A stretch of DNA of 36,549 bases from JAJZSS01 sp964463505 (lineage in GTDB: Bacteria > Chloroflexota > Anaerolineae > Anaerolineales > UBA4823). A program made the translations under genes and the position numbers. Position 1 is the first letter of the stretch. Every line of letters starts with the position of its first letter. Shown here in pieces: positions 6,558-15,587 of the stretch. The notes beneath the pieces were generated by a model. It searched no databases, was not told where the DNA came from, and saw only the letters and a program-made list of their open reading frames with translations. The stretch is taken from assembly GCA_964463505.1 (NCBI GenBank), contig CAYXDC010000030.1, positions 1-36,549 of the forward strand. Direction: 5' to 3'.

Positions 6558-8192
6558 CTACGGCACAAGCTCAATAATCACCGGCTCAAGTTTGAGATTG
6601 AAGGATATACTGCCATTGACTGCACCATCGGCGTCCATGGAACCTCCATCGGTGACAATGAACTCCTCGGCGAAGATGCCATTGCCTGGGCGTGAGACCA
6701 CACGAATTGAGCTGCGCGCCAGCGTAAGCGGAACATCACTGGTGAAATTGCTCCATGCTACCAGCTTGGGGTTACCTGCTGTAGCGCCAGCCATGTGTTT
6801 GAATTGGTAGGCTTCCGCAGCAGGGCGCGTTCGAGGGTCAAAGCTCACCCACTGGTCAAAGCGATAATCACCCAGCTCCCGGGTCATGGTCTGATAAGCA
6901 TAATAGGCTGGCTTGGGCTCATTTTCCAGCAGCCCATCTCGCTCATCATAGAGCAAGCCCTGGTGGTCATAATCGGTCAGCGTGGGGACTATCTTGAGGG
7001 CATACCAGGTAATATTCTCCGCCCCGCTCGCGAATCCACGCGCATGCACTGTGAAGACATAGCGAGCCTGGTTTTCAAGCGTATCATCGACGCGCAATGG
7101 ATCCAAAGCATCAATGTTATCAGGGTGAATACCGTGGTCGCCGATTTCGGTCAGCCATTGCGGTTTGATTACATTATGGCAGACACGCAGGCGCTCGGCG
7201 ACATGGGAAGCCTTGGCGGTAATATCAAAGCCATACGGATAATAGAACGTGTCGTCGCCCCCTTCATTCAGGTTAATGGCTTCCTCACAGGTCGGGTCAC
7301 CATTTCCAGCCGTCCAGCCTTCCCAACTGCCTGCAAAATCATGGAAGTAGTGAAAATTAACTCCATCCATGTATGGCGCGCCACCAGCCTCCATTACCGC
7401 GTCCAGGAAATAGCGATTGAACTTATTATTGACCGGATCTTCATCCACAAAGTGATCGTAAGCCATACCGCCCATGATAACGGTAGCGGAGGGGTCAAGC
7501 GCTTTGATGCGCGTATAGGCCCCTTGCAACAGGTTGGCGTATTGCGCACCGGCAAAACCATAATTCATCACACCGCTTCCGCAGCGATATCCCGGGATAG
7601 CGTCCGGCTCATTGAGAATTTCCCAAATCTTGATATAGGGAAAATGATCCACCAGGGCTTCCAGAAACTGGTAATAGGCATCGACTTCTGTAATAATATA
7701 GGCACATGGGTCAAGAGTAGTATCGATTGCCCAGGTTGGGGCATTGGTTACAGTAGCAATTAACCCCAATCCAGCTGCGTTCAACTGAGACAGGCGAGTA
7801 TCATACCAGGACCAGCTATAAGCCCCGCCTTCCGTTGGCTGGATCACATTCCAGTCAACGTAGACGCGCACGTAGCCGACCCCGCTCTGCTTGAGCGCAT
7901 CCACCAGGGTTGGGAAGGTTTCATCCAGTTCAGCCATCAGTAGTTCCTGGGCTGCAGCAGCCTCTTTGGGGGTTAGATTGGCATAGGCCGCCGTAGCTGT
8001 GATCTGGCTCAATCCGGCTATTTGGATTGAGTATGGCGGCAGCTCGCTTGACTGCTTGCTGGAAACCATAGGTAAGTAAAGTGTAAGATCTGTTTCTTCT
8101 TGGGCAGTAACGACGGCTGGTTGATTTGGTAGAGCAACCACCACCAGCGCCAAAAACAGGCTCAAGAATATTAAACGTTTGATCGATTTCAT
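6558..8192 (-). CDS. Secreted GH39/cellulase-like (clan A) glycoside hydrolase
   Basis: The protein has 544 residues: signal peptide (1-30, cleavage near VTA-QE), then LTLYLPMVSS, a surface-protein motif common in Chloroflexota, then a (beta/alpha)8 catalytic domain. The probable acid/base is E195 in WEILNEPD, and E349 in QWLTEIGDHG is the probable nucleophile. A short beta-rich tail closes the protein. This fits clan GH-A families such as GH39 or GH5; the exact family and substrate are not certain. It stands 132 bases behind the polysaccharide-initiating transferase with its own promoter candidate (8247-8275) and a strong terminator. GH39 enzymes such as PslG occur in exopolysaccharide loci, so a role in trimming or releasing the local polymer is plausible. 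The ATG at 8192 has GGAG 14 bases upstream, which is rather far. Confidence 0.8.
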   Translation of the reverse strand: MKSIKRLIFLSLFLALVVVALPNQPAVVTAQEETDLTLYLPMVSSKQSSELPPYSIQIAGLSQITATAAYANLTPKEAAAAQELLMAELDETFPTLVDALKQSGVGYVRVYVDWNVIQPTEGGAYSWSWYDTRLSQLNAAGLGLIATVTNAPTWAIDTTLDPCAYIITEVDAYYQFLEALVDHFPYIKIWEILNEPDAIPGYRCGSGVMNYGFAGAQYANLLQGAYTRIKALDPSATVIMGGMAYDHFVDEDPVNNKFNRYFLDAVMEAGGAPYMDGVNFHYFHDFAGSWEGWTAGNGDPTCEEAINLNEGGDDTFYYPYGFDITAKASHVAERLRVCHNVIKPQWLTEIGDHGIHPDNIDALDPLRVDDTLENQARYVFTVHARGFASGAENITWYALKIVPTLTDYDHQGLLYDERDGLLENEPKPAYYAYQTMTRELGDYRFDQWVSFDPRTRPAAEAYQFKHMAGATAGNPKLVAWSNFTSDVPLTLARSSIRVVSRPGNGIFAEEFIVTDGGSMDADGAVNGSISFNLKLEPVIIELVP

Positions 8193-8246
8193 ACTAGTTT
8201 TTAAGACTCCTTTTTAAAAAGCGGCATCAGATTAACAGCCGAACGG

Positions 8247-8275
8247 ATGCTATCAAACCTTTGTGCATGCGTCAA
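8247..8275 (-). promoter_or_regulatory. Candidate promoter for the GH39-like gene
   Basis: On the minus strand, TTGACG (8275-8270), 17 bases, TAGCAT (8252-8247), about 55 bases before the ATG. The -35 box is good and the -10 box matches at four of six positions. Confidence 0.45.
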
Positions 8276-8324
8276 GCCTAATCAAATTAAGGGGTTATGA
8301 TTGTTTTGTTTACAGGCAGGTGGA

Positions 8325-9959
8325 TCAGTAAGCGCCTTTACCGGTTATTACTGCTGTAATGGAGTGCACCAGGATATCCAGGTCCTTGGCCAGTGAGTAG
8401 TTCTGCATATAGTCCAGTTCCAGTTTTAAACGCTCGTCAAAGTTCAGACTACCACGCCCATTGATTTGCATCGGTCCGGTCAGGCCAGGTTTAAAGGCCA
8501 GGCGTTTGCGCTGTTCATCGTTATATTTTTCCACCACCCACAACTCTTCTGGGCGAGGTCCCACCAGGCTCATCTCCCCTTTAAGGACATTCCAGAATTG
8601 GGGTGTTTCATCAATGCTCCAGCGTCGCAGAAAGCGACCTACCCGAGTTACGCGTGGGTCGTTCGGGATTTTAAAGCTCGGACCTTCAAGAGGATTGAGC
8701 ACCAGCACCTCAGCGACACGCCCTTCAGCGCCCGCGCACATCGTGCGCAACTTATAGATGCGGAAGGGTTTGCCGTTTTCGCCAGCCCTCTCCTGAGAAA
8801 AGAAAGCCGGGCCTGGCGAATCCAGGCGGATGGCGACAGCCGCAATCAGCATCATAGGTGCAGAGAGTACCAACCCAATCAGACTGCCGATCAAATCGAC
8901 AATGCGTTTGATAAAAAATGTGCCCATCTGGAGCGCATGGTGTTGGTGTTGTGGTCTGCGCGGCGGCATGATAAAGCCGACCGCCAGGCCAGCGCCCAGC
9001 GCAGCTGCACGCGCCACTAATATCAATGGGGTCCACAACCCTGCGACCAGATCACGGCGCAAGACAAAATATAAAAAGCGCAGGCCGCTCAAGAAAAACA
9101 CGCCGGTAGCAACACTAGCCAGCCACAATAAATCAGGCATAAAAAGAGACAGCGCCAGTGCGATGAGTGCCAGGCCTAGAAAACCAATCTGCCAGCGCTG
9201 GGAGGGTGAGGTGTGAGAATCATTAAACGTCTTTTGCGGCAGCCAGCGCAGCATATAGGCTTTCCAATAACCAATGCCGAATTTACGCTTCCAGTAATCA
9301 CTCAGGTTACGATCATGGACATGATAAACCGCAGCCTCTGGAATGAATTCTAAATGGTAGCCTTTTTGTGCGAGGCGGAAAGAAAATTCTTGGTCCTCGA
9401 CCGAAGGCACTGTGAAGGAGGTATCGAAGCCACCGTTTTGCAGGAAAATATCGCGCCGGTAGGCTGCCGAATAGGTATCAATGAAATCTACCTGTGGCAG
9501 TTTAGCCATTCGATCATACTTATACTGATATTCCAGTTGGACAAAACGAGCTATGAGCTCTTTCTGCTGGGTACAATAGACCCCTTTAACACCTACGACA
9601 CGCTTGCTGCCGAATGGCTGGGTAATTTTCTCCAGCCAATCTGGAGCCGGCACACAATCGCTATCGGTGAATGCAACAATATCTCCCCGGGCAGCAGCAA
9701 CACCGGCGTTGCGCGCCGCCGAAGGCCCACCATGCGGGATACGTATCAGAGTAATATCCGGATTCGTCTCGAGGGCTTGTGGGATAGGTTCGGTCGAACC
9801 ATCATCCACCACCAGGATTTCGTATCGTTGCCGTGGCACTGTTTGGTTAACCAAGGCGTCGAGGCAGCGGTGAATAACATGCTGCGAGTTAAAGATCGGA
9901 ACAACGATCGAAAAACGGACGGCTTGGGTCACAACACCCCTCAAAATGTCAGGCGTCAC
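8325..9959 (-). CDS. Fusion of GT2 glycosyltransferase and polyprenyl-phosphate sugar phosphotransferase
   Basis: A single 544-residue frame encodes two enzymes. Residues about 14-235 form a GT-A family 2 glycosyltransferase (FSIVVPIFNSQ, VVDDGSTEP, FTDSDCVPAPDW, and a VEDQEFSFRL acceptor motif). Two or three membrane segments follow (about 250-325). Residues about 342-544 are a WcaJ/ExoY-type bacterial sugar transferase (KRIVDLIGSLIGLVLSAPMM membrane hairpin, SPGPAFFSQERAG, YKLRTM, SIDETPQFWNVLKGEMSLVGPRP). The second domain would load the first sugar phosphate on undecaprenyl phosphate and the first would add the next sugar. The start overlaps the radical SAM gene by 11 bases, so they are coupled. 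A GTG nine or ten codons downstream is an alternative start. Confidence 0.9.
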   Translation of the reverse strand: MTPDILRGVVTQAVRFSIVVPIFNSQHVIHRCLDALVNQTVPRQRYEILVVDDGSTEPIPQALETNPDITLIRIPHGGPSAARNAGVAAARGDIVAFTDSDCVPAPDWLEKITQPFGSKRVVGVKGVYCTQQKELIARFVQLEYQYKYDRMAKLPQVDFIDTYSAAYRRDIFLQNGGFDTSFTVPSVEDQEFSFRLAQKGYHLEFIPEAAVYHVHDRNLSDYWKRKFGIGYWKAYMLRWLPQKTFNDSHTSPSQRWQIGFLGLALIALALSLFMPDLLWLASVATGVFFLSGLRFLYFVLRRDLVAGLWTPLILVARAAALGAGLAVGFIMPPRRPQHQHHALQMGTFFIKRIVDLIGSLIGLVLSAPMMLIAAVAIRLDSPGPAFFSQERAGENGKPFRIYKLRTMCAGAEGRVAEVLVLNPLEGPSFKIPNDPRVTRVGRFLRRWSIDETPQFWNVLKGEMSLVGPRPEELWVVEKYNDEQRKRLAFKPGLTGPMQINGRGSLNFDERLKLELDYMQNYSLAKDLDILVHSITAVITGKGAY

Positions 9960-11424
9960 TTCTTTTCAAAGAAGGGCGGAACAAATACTTAAAGAATGTG
10001 CGGGAGGCCTTCAAGATGCGGCCGGCCTCGCGCGGGCTGGTAACAATTTCCCAAATCTTGCTGGCGACAAAACGTGGGCGCAAGTAATACTCACGACGCG
10101 CATCATCACACCAGGCGACGACTTCCTCTGCTGAAAGCCCCGGCTGAGAGACAATTGTGCGGTGCAGGCCATCTTCTGTCAGCCACTGATCGAAATCATC
10201 CGTGAGCATATACTGGCTAGTAGACGCCCATTCAAAAGCTTCTGTACCCGGATAGATCATGATCGGGAAGAACTGGGCTGTATCCGGATTCAGGCGCTTG
10301 GCCAGATCGAGGGTCAACTGCAGGCTTTCGCGTGTATCGCCGGGGTTACCTGCCATAAAGCAGCCATGCACCAGGACTTTGGCTTTACGGGCATCATCCC
10401 TAAATTGGTAAAACTTCTCCACCGTGATACTTTTCTTAATATTATCCAGGATACGCTGGTCGCCGCTTTCAAAACCCACACACACCAGGCGCAATCCCGC
10501 CTGGTGCAGGCTATGCAAAGTCTCATAGCTCACATCAGCACGCGAATTGGCCGTGAAAGGCAGTTTGTTCCCCCGACGGATCAACTCTTGCGCGAGGGCC
10601 TGTGAACGACGCTGGTCCACAGTAAGTGTATCATCTTCGATAAATATTTCTTTGACCTGCGGCAACTCGCGCGCGATATATTCGAACTCCGCAGCCACAT
10701 TTTCGATACTGCGCTTGCGATAACCATGCCCGGTAATGGTCTGCGGCCAAACACAATAGGTGCAGTGATACGGGCAGCCGCGCCCGGTGATGATCGCCAC
10801 CTCCGGGTATTGTGTGATGGAATAAAAATAGTTTTCTACCTTGAGATGGCGTTTATACACCTCGCTGACAAAGGGCAGGCTATCCAGATCACGGATCATT
10901 GGGCGATCCAGATTGTTAACAATTTGACCATCTGCTGCACGATAGGTCAACCCCAGCACCTCACCCAAGTCTTCACCAGCCTCAAGTGTACGGGCGACAT
11001 CACGTACGGTGTAATCATATTCGCCGCGCGCTACAGCTTGTACTGCAGCAGACGACTGCAAAGTCTCTGCAGGCATGGCAGTCACATGCGGACCGACCAT
11101 CATAATCACTACATCTGGCTCTTGTTGTTTAATGGCTTCAGCCACGCGCAGATCATTTTGGATACTGGGCGTGCTGGTATCGATCACAACCATACCCGGT
11201 TGATAGTTGCGAACAATCTCCAGCACATCTCCCAGACTCAAACTATCCGCAGGCGCGTCAATCAAGCGCACCTCAAAACCATCTTGCTCTAATACACCGG
11301 TCGCGTAAGCCAGCCAGATCGGATAATATAGCACGCCACTTTTGATCACCGCTGGGCTGCGCTGGGAGCGCGAGAATTTGGGGTGAAATGGCGCATTCAG
11401 GGTCATGATTTTCAGCTTTTTCAT
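9949..11424 (-). CDS. B12-binding-domain radical SAM protein
   Basis: A 491-residue protein. The N-terminal Rossmann-like half (about 1-185) resembles cobalamin-binding domains, and the radical SAM core carries C217, C221 and C224 in GRGCPYHCTYC, followed by IFIEDDTLTVD and VGFESGDQRILDNIKKS. This is the BchE/HpnP/MiaB-like superfamily subgroup annotated as B12-binding radical SAM, which performs methylations, ring closures or rearrangements. The reaction here is unknown. AGAGGTAACGA precedes the ATG. It is coupled by overlap to the GT2::sugar-transferase fusion, so it may modify the polysaccharide, its lipid carrier or a co-produced lipid. It is the first gene of its transcript, after a 132-base spacer. 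Confidence 0.88.
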   Translation of the reverse strand: MKKLKIMTLNAPFHPKFSRSQRSPAVIKSGVLYYPIWLAYATGVLEQDGFEVRLIDAPADSLSLGDVLEIVRNYQPGMVVIDTSTPSIQNDLRVAEAIKQQEPDVVIMMVGPHVTAMPAETLQSSAAVQAVARGEYDYTVRDVARTLEAGEDLGEVLGLTYRAADGQIVNNLDRPMIRDLDSLPFVSEVYKRHLKVENYFYSITQYPEVAIITGRGCPYHCTYCVWPQTITGHGYRKRSIENVAAEFEYIARELPQVKEIFIEDDTLTVDQRRSQALAQELIRRGNKLPFTANSRADVSYETLHSLHQAGLRLVCVGFESGDQRILDNIKKSITVEKFYQFRDDARKAKVLVHGCFMAGNPGDTRESLQLTLDLAKRLNPDTAQFFPIMIYPGTEAFEWASTSQYMLTDDFDQWLTEDGLHRTIVSQPGLSAEEVVAWCDDARREYYLRPRFVASKIWEIVTSPREAGRILKASRTFFKYLFRPSLKRSDA

Positions 11425-11556
11425 TCGTTACCTCTACCTACCAAGTAAATTATCTCATTTCCATATTCTAACAAAGTAAACCGATTAGAAGTTAATTGTT
11501 CAAGAGCATGTCAGGGTGTCCCCCCATCCATCCACCGACGGCATGAGCCCTAATGA

Positions 11557-12663
11557 TTATAAGACGAACTGCTCATAAAGGGCAGTGATCTTGGCTACCA
11601 TCTGGGGTAATGAAAAATTCGCCTCCAGATGCTGGCGACCCTTCTTTCCCATTTGTTGGGCTGCCTGCGGATCGTCCAGCAAGCGCAGCACCCGCTCAGC
11701 CCAGACTTGGGGTTGACCGCTGGGCGCCAGGTAACCCGTTTCGCCATCCAATACCAGCTCAGGACACCCATTCACGGAGGTGGCAACCACCGGCTTGGCC
11801 CAGGCCATGGCTTCCAATAACGAATAGGGGCTGCCTTCCCAGCGCGAGGTCAGCGTAACGATATCTGCTGCCTGGATCAGGCGATAGGCATTTGGCTGCG
11901 CACCCGTTGCAGTCACATGCTCCTGTAACCCAGCACTGCGAATCTGATACTGAACCTGGTTTAGTAATGGGCCATCCCCCACCAGCATAAAGCGGGTATC
12001 CGGCCGCCGCTGAAGAATGAGACGAGCGCCTTCCACAAAATCCAAAGGTGCTTTTTGTTCACTCAAGCGACCAACTTGCATCACCAGGGGCTGTTCTGCC
12101 GTAGATGAATCGTCCAAGTCATCAAACCTGTTTAAGTCGAGCCCATTGTACACCGTAACAATCTTTGCAGCTGGAATGCCACGTGCCATCATGGTCAAAC
12201 GGTCTGCTTCATTGACGGAGATTATGCGGTCGGTGATGCTCGCCAGGATACGCTCAACCAGTCGATAAGCGCCAAACCAGCGCATACTGCGAATATTTAT
12301 GCACTGGGGGGTGTAGAAAAGTCCGCGCCCGCCTGCCAGGCGCGCTAGAGGGCGGGCGACCATACCAGCTTCCTGTGAGTGCACATGAATAATATCATAA
12401 TCGCCCTGGCGGATAAGGCGCCATAAACCGCTGAGCGCCGAAAAAGGCCAGATCAGTTTGCGGATCGGCAAAATTACCACCCGCGCTCCAGCAGCTTCAA
12501 AGCGCGCTACCTGGCTCTTCAATAGATCAGGCAAAACAACAGTGACTTCAAATCTAGCTCGATCCAGGCGCTGAGCGAGCGTCAGCACATGCTCCGTCTG
12601 CCCGGAGGGACCTGGCTCATAGTAAACAAACAACACACGCAAGGCAGCGCCAGACTCAGGCAT
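11557..12663 (-). CDS. GT4 family glycosyltransferase
   Basis: A 368-residue GT-B enzyme: N-terminal LRVLFVYYEPGPSGQTEH, a middle VTVYNGLDLNRFD hinge, VGRLSEQKAPLDFVEGA, and the E-x7-E donor motif in EGSPYSLLEAMAWAKPVVAT. It would transfer a sugar from a nucleotide-activated donor to the growing lipid-linked glycan in the cytoplasm. I place the start at 12663 because GGAGGTGGG lies immediately upstream; an upstream in-frame start at 12699 would add 12 poorly conserved residues and overlap the GT2 gene further. With the chosen start it overlaps the GT2 stop by 8 bases. Confidence 0.9.
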   Translation of the reverse strand: MPESGAALRVLFVYYEPGPSGQTEHVLTLAQRLDRARFEVTVVLPDLLKSQVARFEAAGARVVILPIRKLIWPFSALSGLWRLIRQGDYDIIHVHSQEAGMVARPLARLAGGRGLFYTPQCINIRSMRWFGAYRLVERILASITDRIISVNEADRLTMMARGIPAAKIVTVYNGLDLNRFDDLDDSSTAEQPLVMQVGRLSEQKAPLDFVEGARLILQRRPDTRFMLVGDGPLLNQVQYQIRSAGLQEHVTATGAQPNAYRLIQAADIVTLTSRWEGSPYSLLEAMAWAKPVVATSVNGCPELVLDGETGYLAPSGQPQVWAERVLRLLDDPQAAQQMGKKGRQHLEANFSLPQMVAKITALYEQFVL

Positions 12664-13636
12664 CCCACCTCCGCGTAAACCAGTGGCGCAATTCGACATC
12701 TGGAACCGTCTGGGAAGCGCGAATTATGCGCCGTTTGCGCAGCGCAGCCGGAGCCAGGCGCAGCAGATCTACCAGACCCAGCAGCGCTGCCGGTCGGACA
12801 AGCAGCATATATCCCAGGCGGGGTAGCTCAGCCAGCAAGATCAAGGGAAAATCACGCAACCAATAAGCGAAACGATCATTTTTAATGCTCATCAAATAGC
12901 GATTGCGCAGCGCCAGGCGCGGTCCCATCGAATTGGGATCAGGTCGTTTGCGCAAGGTATCGCCCCAGCCGCGCACATGGTAAGCTACCGCCTGGGGGGC
13001 ATAACAACAGCACCAGCCGCGCAACCGGGCGCGCCAGGAAAGGTCAGCGTCCTCACCATAGGCAAAAAAATCCTCATCGAAGAATTCACCCCGCACGGAA
13101 ATATCTTCCAGCATGGCTCTGCGATAGAGCGCGGCTGCCCCACAAGCGCCAAATACATCCAGGGCTGAATCGTACTGACCGTCATCCACCTGCATCTGGC
13201 CGCGATCATACGGTCGCCGGCGGCGATCCAGGAACAATCCGGTCGAATCCAGACGCTGCCGATTATCTGCACGCAACAGCTTCGGGGCAGCCATACCCAG
13301 GCGTGGGCCGGCGCTGGCAGCCTGCACAAGCTGGCGGACAAAATCAGGCGCAGGCGTCAAGTCAGGATTAACCGAGAGTACCCATTCTCCCCGGGCAAGG
13401 GCAACGCCACGGTTAAAACCCGCTGCAAATCCCAGGTTTTGAGTCTGTTCTAGCATGCGAACCAGTGGATAATGAGCGCGCACCCAGGTCGCACTACCAT
13501 CTTGGGAGGCGTTATCAACGACAATCACTTCCAAATCCGGGTACGTTTGCGCTGCCAGCGCTTCCAGGCAGGCAGGCAAATCAGAAGCATGGTTCCAGGT
13601 GACAATGATGACGGAGACGAAGCGCGTGGAGTCCAT
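12656..13636 (-). CDS. GT2 family glycosyltransferase (rhamnosyltransferase-like)
   Basis: A 326-residue family 2 enzyme with SVIIVTWNHASDLPACLEAL, VVDNASQDGSATWV, LGFAAGFNRGVALARGEW, SVNPDLTP as the divalent-metal/donor motif, and FAYGEDADLSWRARLRGW in the acceptor region. These are the features of WbbL-like transferases. The C-terminal part is basic and partly hydrophobic, suggesting membrane association. It precedes the GT4 gene with an 8-base overlap and follows the polymerase/ligase gene by 61 bases. Donor and acceptor sugars cannot be inferred. Confidence 0.9.
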   Translation of the reverse strand: MDSTRFVSVIIVTWNHASDLPACLEALAAQTYPDLEVIVVDNASQDGSATWVRAHYPLVRMLEQTQNLGFAAGFNRGVALARGEWVLSVNPDLTPAPDFVRQLVQAASAGPRLGMAAPKLLRADNRQRLDSTGLFLDRRRRPYDRGQMQVDDGQYDSALDVFGACGAAALYRRAMLEDISVRGEFFDEDFFAYGEDADLSWRARLRGWCCCYAPQAVAYHVRGWGDTLRKRPDPNSMGPRLALRNRYLMSIKNDRFAYWLRDFPLILLAELPRLGYMLLVRPAALLGLVDLLRLAPAALRKRRIIRASQTVPDVELRHWFTRRWDA

Positions 13637-13697
13637 CTACCTCATATAGTCCAATAGCCAGACGAAACACATAGCTTCGAAGGGCTGCATATTTGTT

Positions 13698-15587
13698 TTA
13701 GCGCGGCTGGTGAACAAAAACTGTCACCAGCCCTACAATAGTCCAAAAATAAGCATTTACTTGCTTGACTTCCAGGTTTTGATAGACCAGTCCTTCAATG
13801 AAGATAATTAGCAAGCTACCCATCAACCCCAGGATAAAGAGCTTGCGCTCGGGCGTGTCTTCTGAGCGATAAACCCGGAGAACCAGGCTTCCAATAGCAA
13901 CCCACAAAAATCCCCACAGCAGCAAACCGGGAATGCCAAGCTCAACCAGGGCTTTTAACACCTGGCTTTCTGTGGCCAGAGCGGTTTCGGGCATACTGCG
14001 GAAAGAAGCCGCGCCGGTAACACCCAGACCTTTGCCCCACAACGGATTCTCACGCCAGGCAGCCAAACCCAGGTTCCAGGCTGCCAGACGGTCGCGGTTG
14101 GTCTCGTCTTGAGCCCAATTCGTGAAGGACGCCAGATGAGTAGCCACTGGATTCTGCGGCGCTGGACGATTAGCTTCCAGGTAGCTTTGTGCCAGGCTAC
14201 CCAGCTCCAGATCAGCCCAACCCGCCCAATCGTAGGCATTATTTTGGTCTGGCCCTGCCTCAGCAATCAGATATAAGTCAATCGTTTTCCCCGCCCAGGA
14301 GGACAGATCCAGCACATAGTTTCGCCAGCGGCGGTCGGAGGGATTAATTTTCGGATTTAAATAGCGCTGAAAAACAAAATCGCCAGCCTGAGCGGTTTCT
14401 GATTCTTTTATAAAGATTTGGAAGTTAACACCATCTCCTTTTTCAGGAGTCCAAACCTCTGGGGAGAGAGCGATCGAAAAACGCAGCGCGGCTGATTCTG
14501 GTAGTTCCAGACGGTAGATAACCTGGGCTGGCTGGTCAGGCTCGGGGTGGGTATAAATTACCTTGCGCCAATCTTCCAGATTGTCAATCGGATCAAACAA
14601 TAGCCATTCTTGACGTTCAGGCTCCCCGACCAGCGGTGGTACGTCCAGCAGCGCAATAGAATTCACAATCTGCAGCGCTCGATATTCAGTCTGGATTAAT
14701 TCGAGGCTATATTGGTTGGATTGGCTCACAGGCTGGCTAAGTAATACCGCTAATGCGATGACCAGCGCAACGCCAGCCAGCCCCGCCATACCCAACAGGA
14801 ATTTGCGATTGCGTTCGGCCAAAAATTTGAACACAGCCAGGGCCAAAACCGTAATCGCAAGGGCAGCCCATATCCCACGGCTGAATGTAAACAAGATACT
14901 GGCAAACATGAGCACCGCTATCGCAGCATACAGGATCGTTTCCCATAACCGGCGCGCCTGTAAAGCCAGCACAAGAGCAAAGGGCAGCAGTAACGCTAAT
15001 ACATTCGCCAGGACAGTGGGTGAATCGAGCACAAAATAAACCCGGCGTAATTTTGTGCCATAAACAAACACATCTGGAAATCCCTGGCGCAGGGTGATCT
15101 CACCCGACGGGAAAAGCGCCCGATTGAGCAAGAATTCAATCACCCCGCCCAGGGCAAGCAGCCCACCCACCACGGCGAGGCCGATGGCGAGTATTTTCAC
15201 TCCACGGGGGTAAAAGCGCAAAGCGTGGGGGACCAGCCACAACAAAGGCAGGTACATAATCGACATATACGCCCCCCATAACCCCACAGCTCCACTGCGA
15301 TCCAATACCAGGCGCAAGATAATCAGGGCGGCATAAGCCAGGGCAGCCCAATCCAACAAGGTGCCAGTAAGCAATAAACGCCTGGCGAGTAGCGAGCGCA
15401 CTCCCCAAACCAGCACCAGCAGCCCCAGCAAGGCTTCTTTCCAGTATGTACCAATAGGTTCGGCCAGGAATTGTTTGATTACCAAATGAAATGGAAGCAA
15501 TAACAAAAACACCAACACACCAGCTGCCAAAATGCGATCCAGCCAGAGCGCCAGACGCGCTTGAGGATTAGATGGGGAGTCGTTCAT
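13698..15587 (-). CDS. O-antigen ligase/polymerase-like membrane protein with inserted beta-sandwich-like domain
   Basis: A 629-residue multi-spanning protein with about ten or more hydrophobic segments and a large outside loop. The loop contains a roughly 140-residue soluble segment (about 326-463: LFDPIDNLEDW, SPEVWTPEKGDGVNFQIF, DRRWRNYVLDLSSWAGKTIDLYL, YDWAGWADLEL) resembling galactose-binding or jelly-roll carbohydrate-recognition domains. GKGLGVTGAASFRS follows, and this type of loop is usual in Wzy/WaaL proteins. The protein probably polymerises or ligates the lipid-linked glycan at the outer face of the membrane. The ATG at 15587 forms TAATG with the flippase stop codon; a TTG two codons earlier is less likely. 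Confidence 0.85.
   Translation of the reverse strand: MNDSPSNPQARLALWLDRILAAGVLVFLLLLPFHLVIKQFLAEPIGTYWKEALLGLLVLVWGVRSLLARRLLLTGTLLDWAALAYAALIILRLVLDRSGAVGLWGAYMSIMYLPLLWLVPHALRFYPRGVKILAIGLAVVGGLLALGGVIEFLLNRALFPSGEITLRQGFPDVFVYGTKLRRVYFVLDSPTVLANVLALLLPFALVLALQARRLWETILYAAIAVLMFASILFTFSRGIWAALAITVLALAVFKFLAERNRKFLLGMAGLAGVALVIALAVLLSQPVSQSNQYSLELIQTEYRALQIVNSIALLDVPPLVGEPERQEWLLFDPIDNLEDWRKVIYTHPEPDQPAQVIYRLELPESAALRFSIALSPEVWTPEKGDGVNFQIFIKESETAQAGDFVFQRYLNPKINPSDRRWRNYVLDLSSWAGKTIDLYLIAEAGPDQNNAYDWAGWADLELGSLAQSYLEANRPAPQNPVATHLASFTNWAQDETNRDRLAAWNLGLAAWRENPLWGKGLGVTGAASFRSMPETALATESQVLKALVELGIPGLLLWGFLWVAIGSLVLRVYRSEDTPERKLFILGLMGSLLIIFIEGLVYQNLEVKQVNAYFWTIVGLVTVFVHQPR

Noticed and set aside
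6795..7763. 322-residue plus-strand open frame
   Set aside because: Antisense to the GH39-like enzyme; no recognisable domain and no ribosome binding site, while the minus strand has conserved catalytic motifs.
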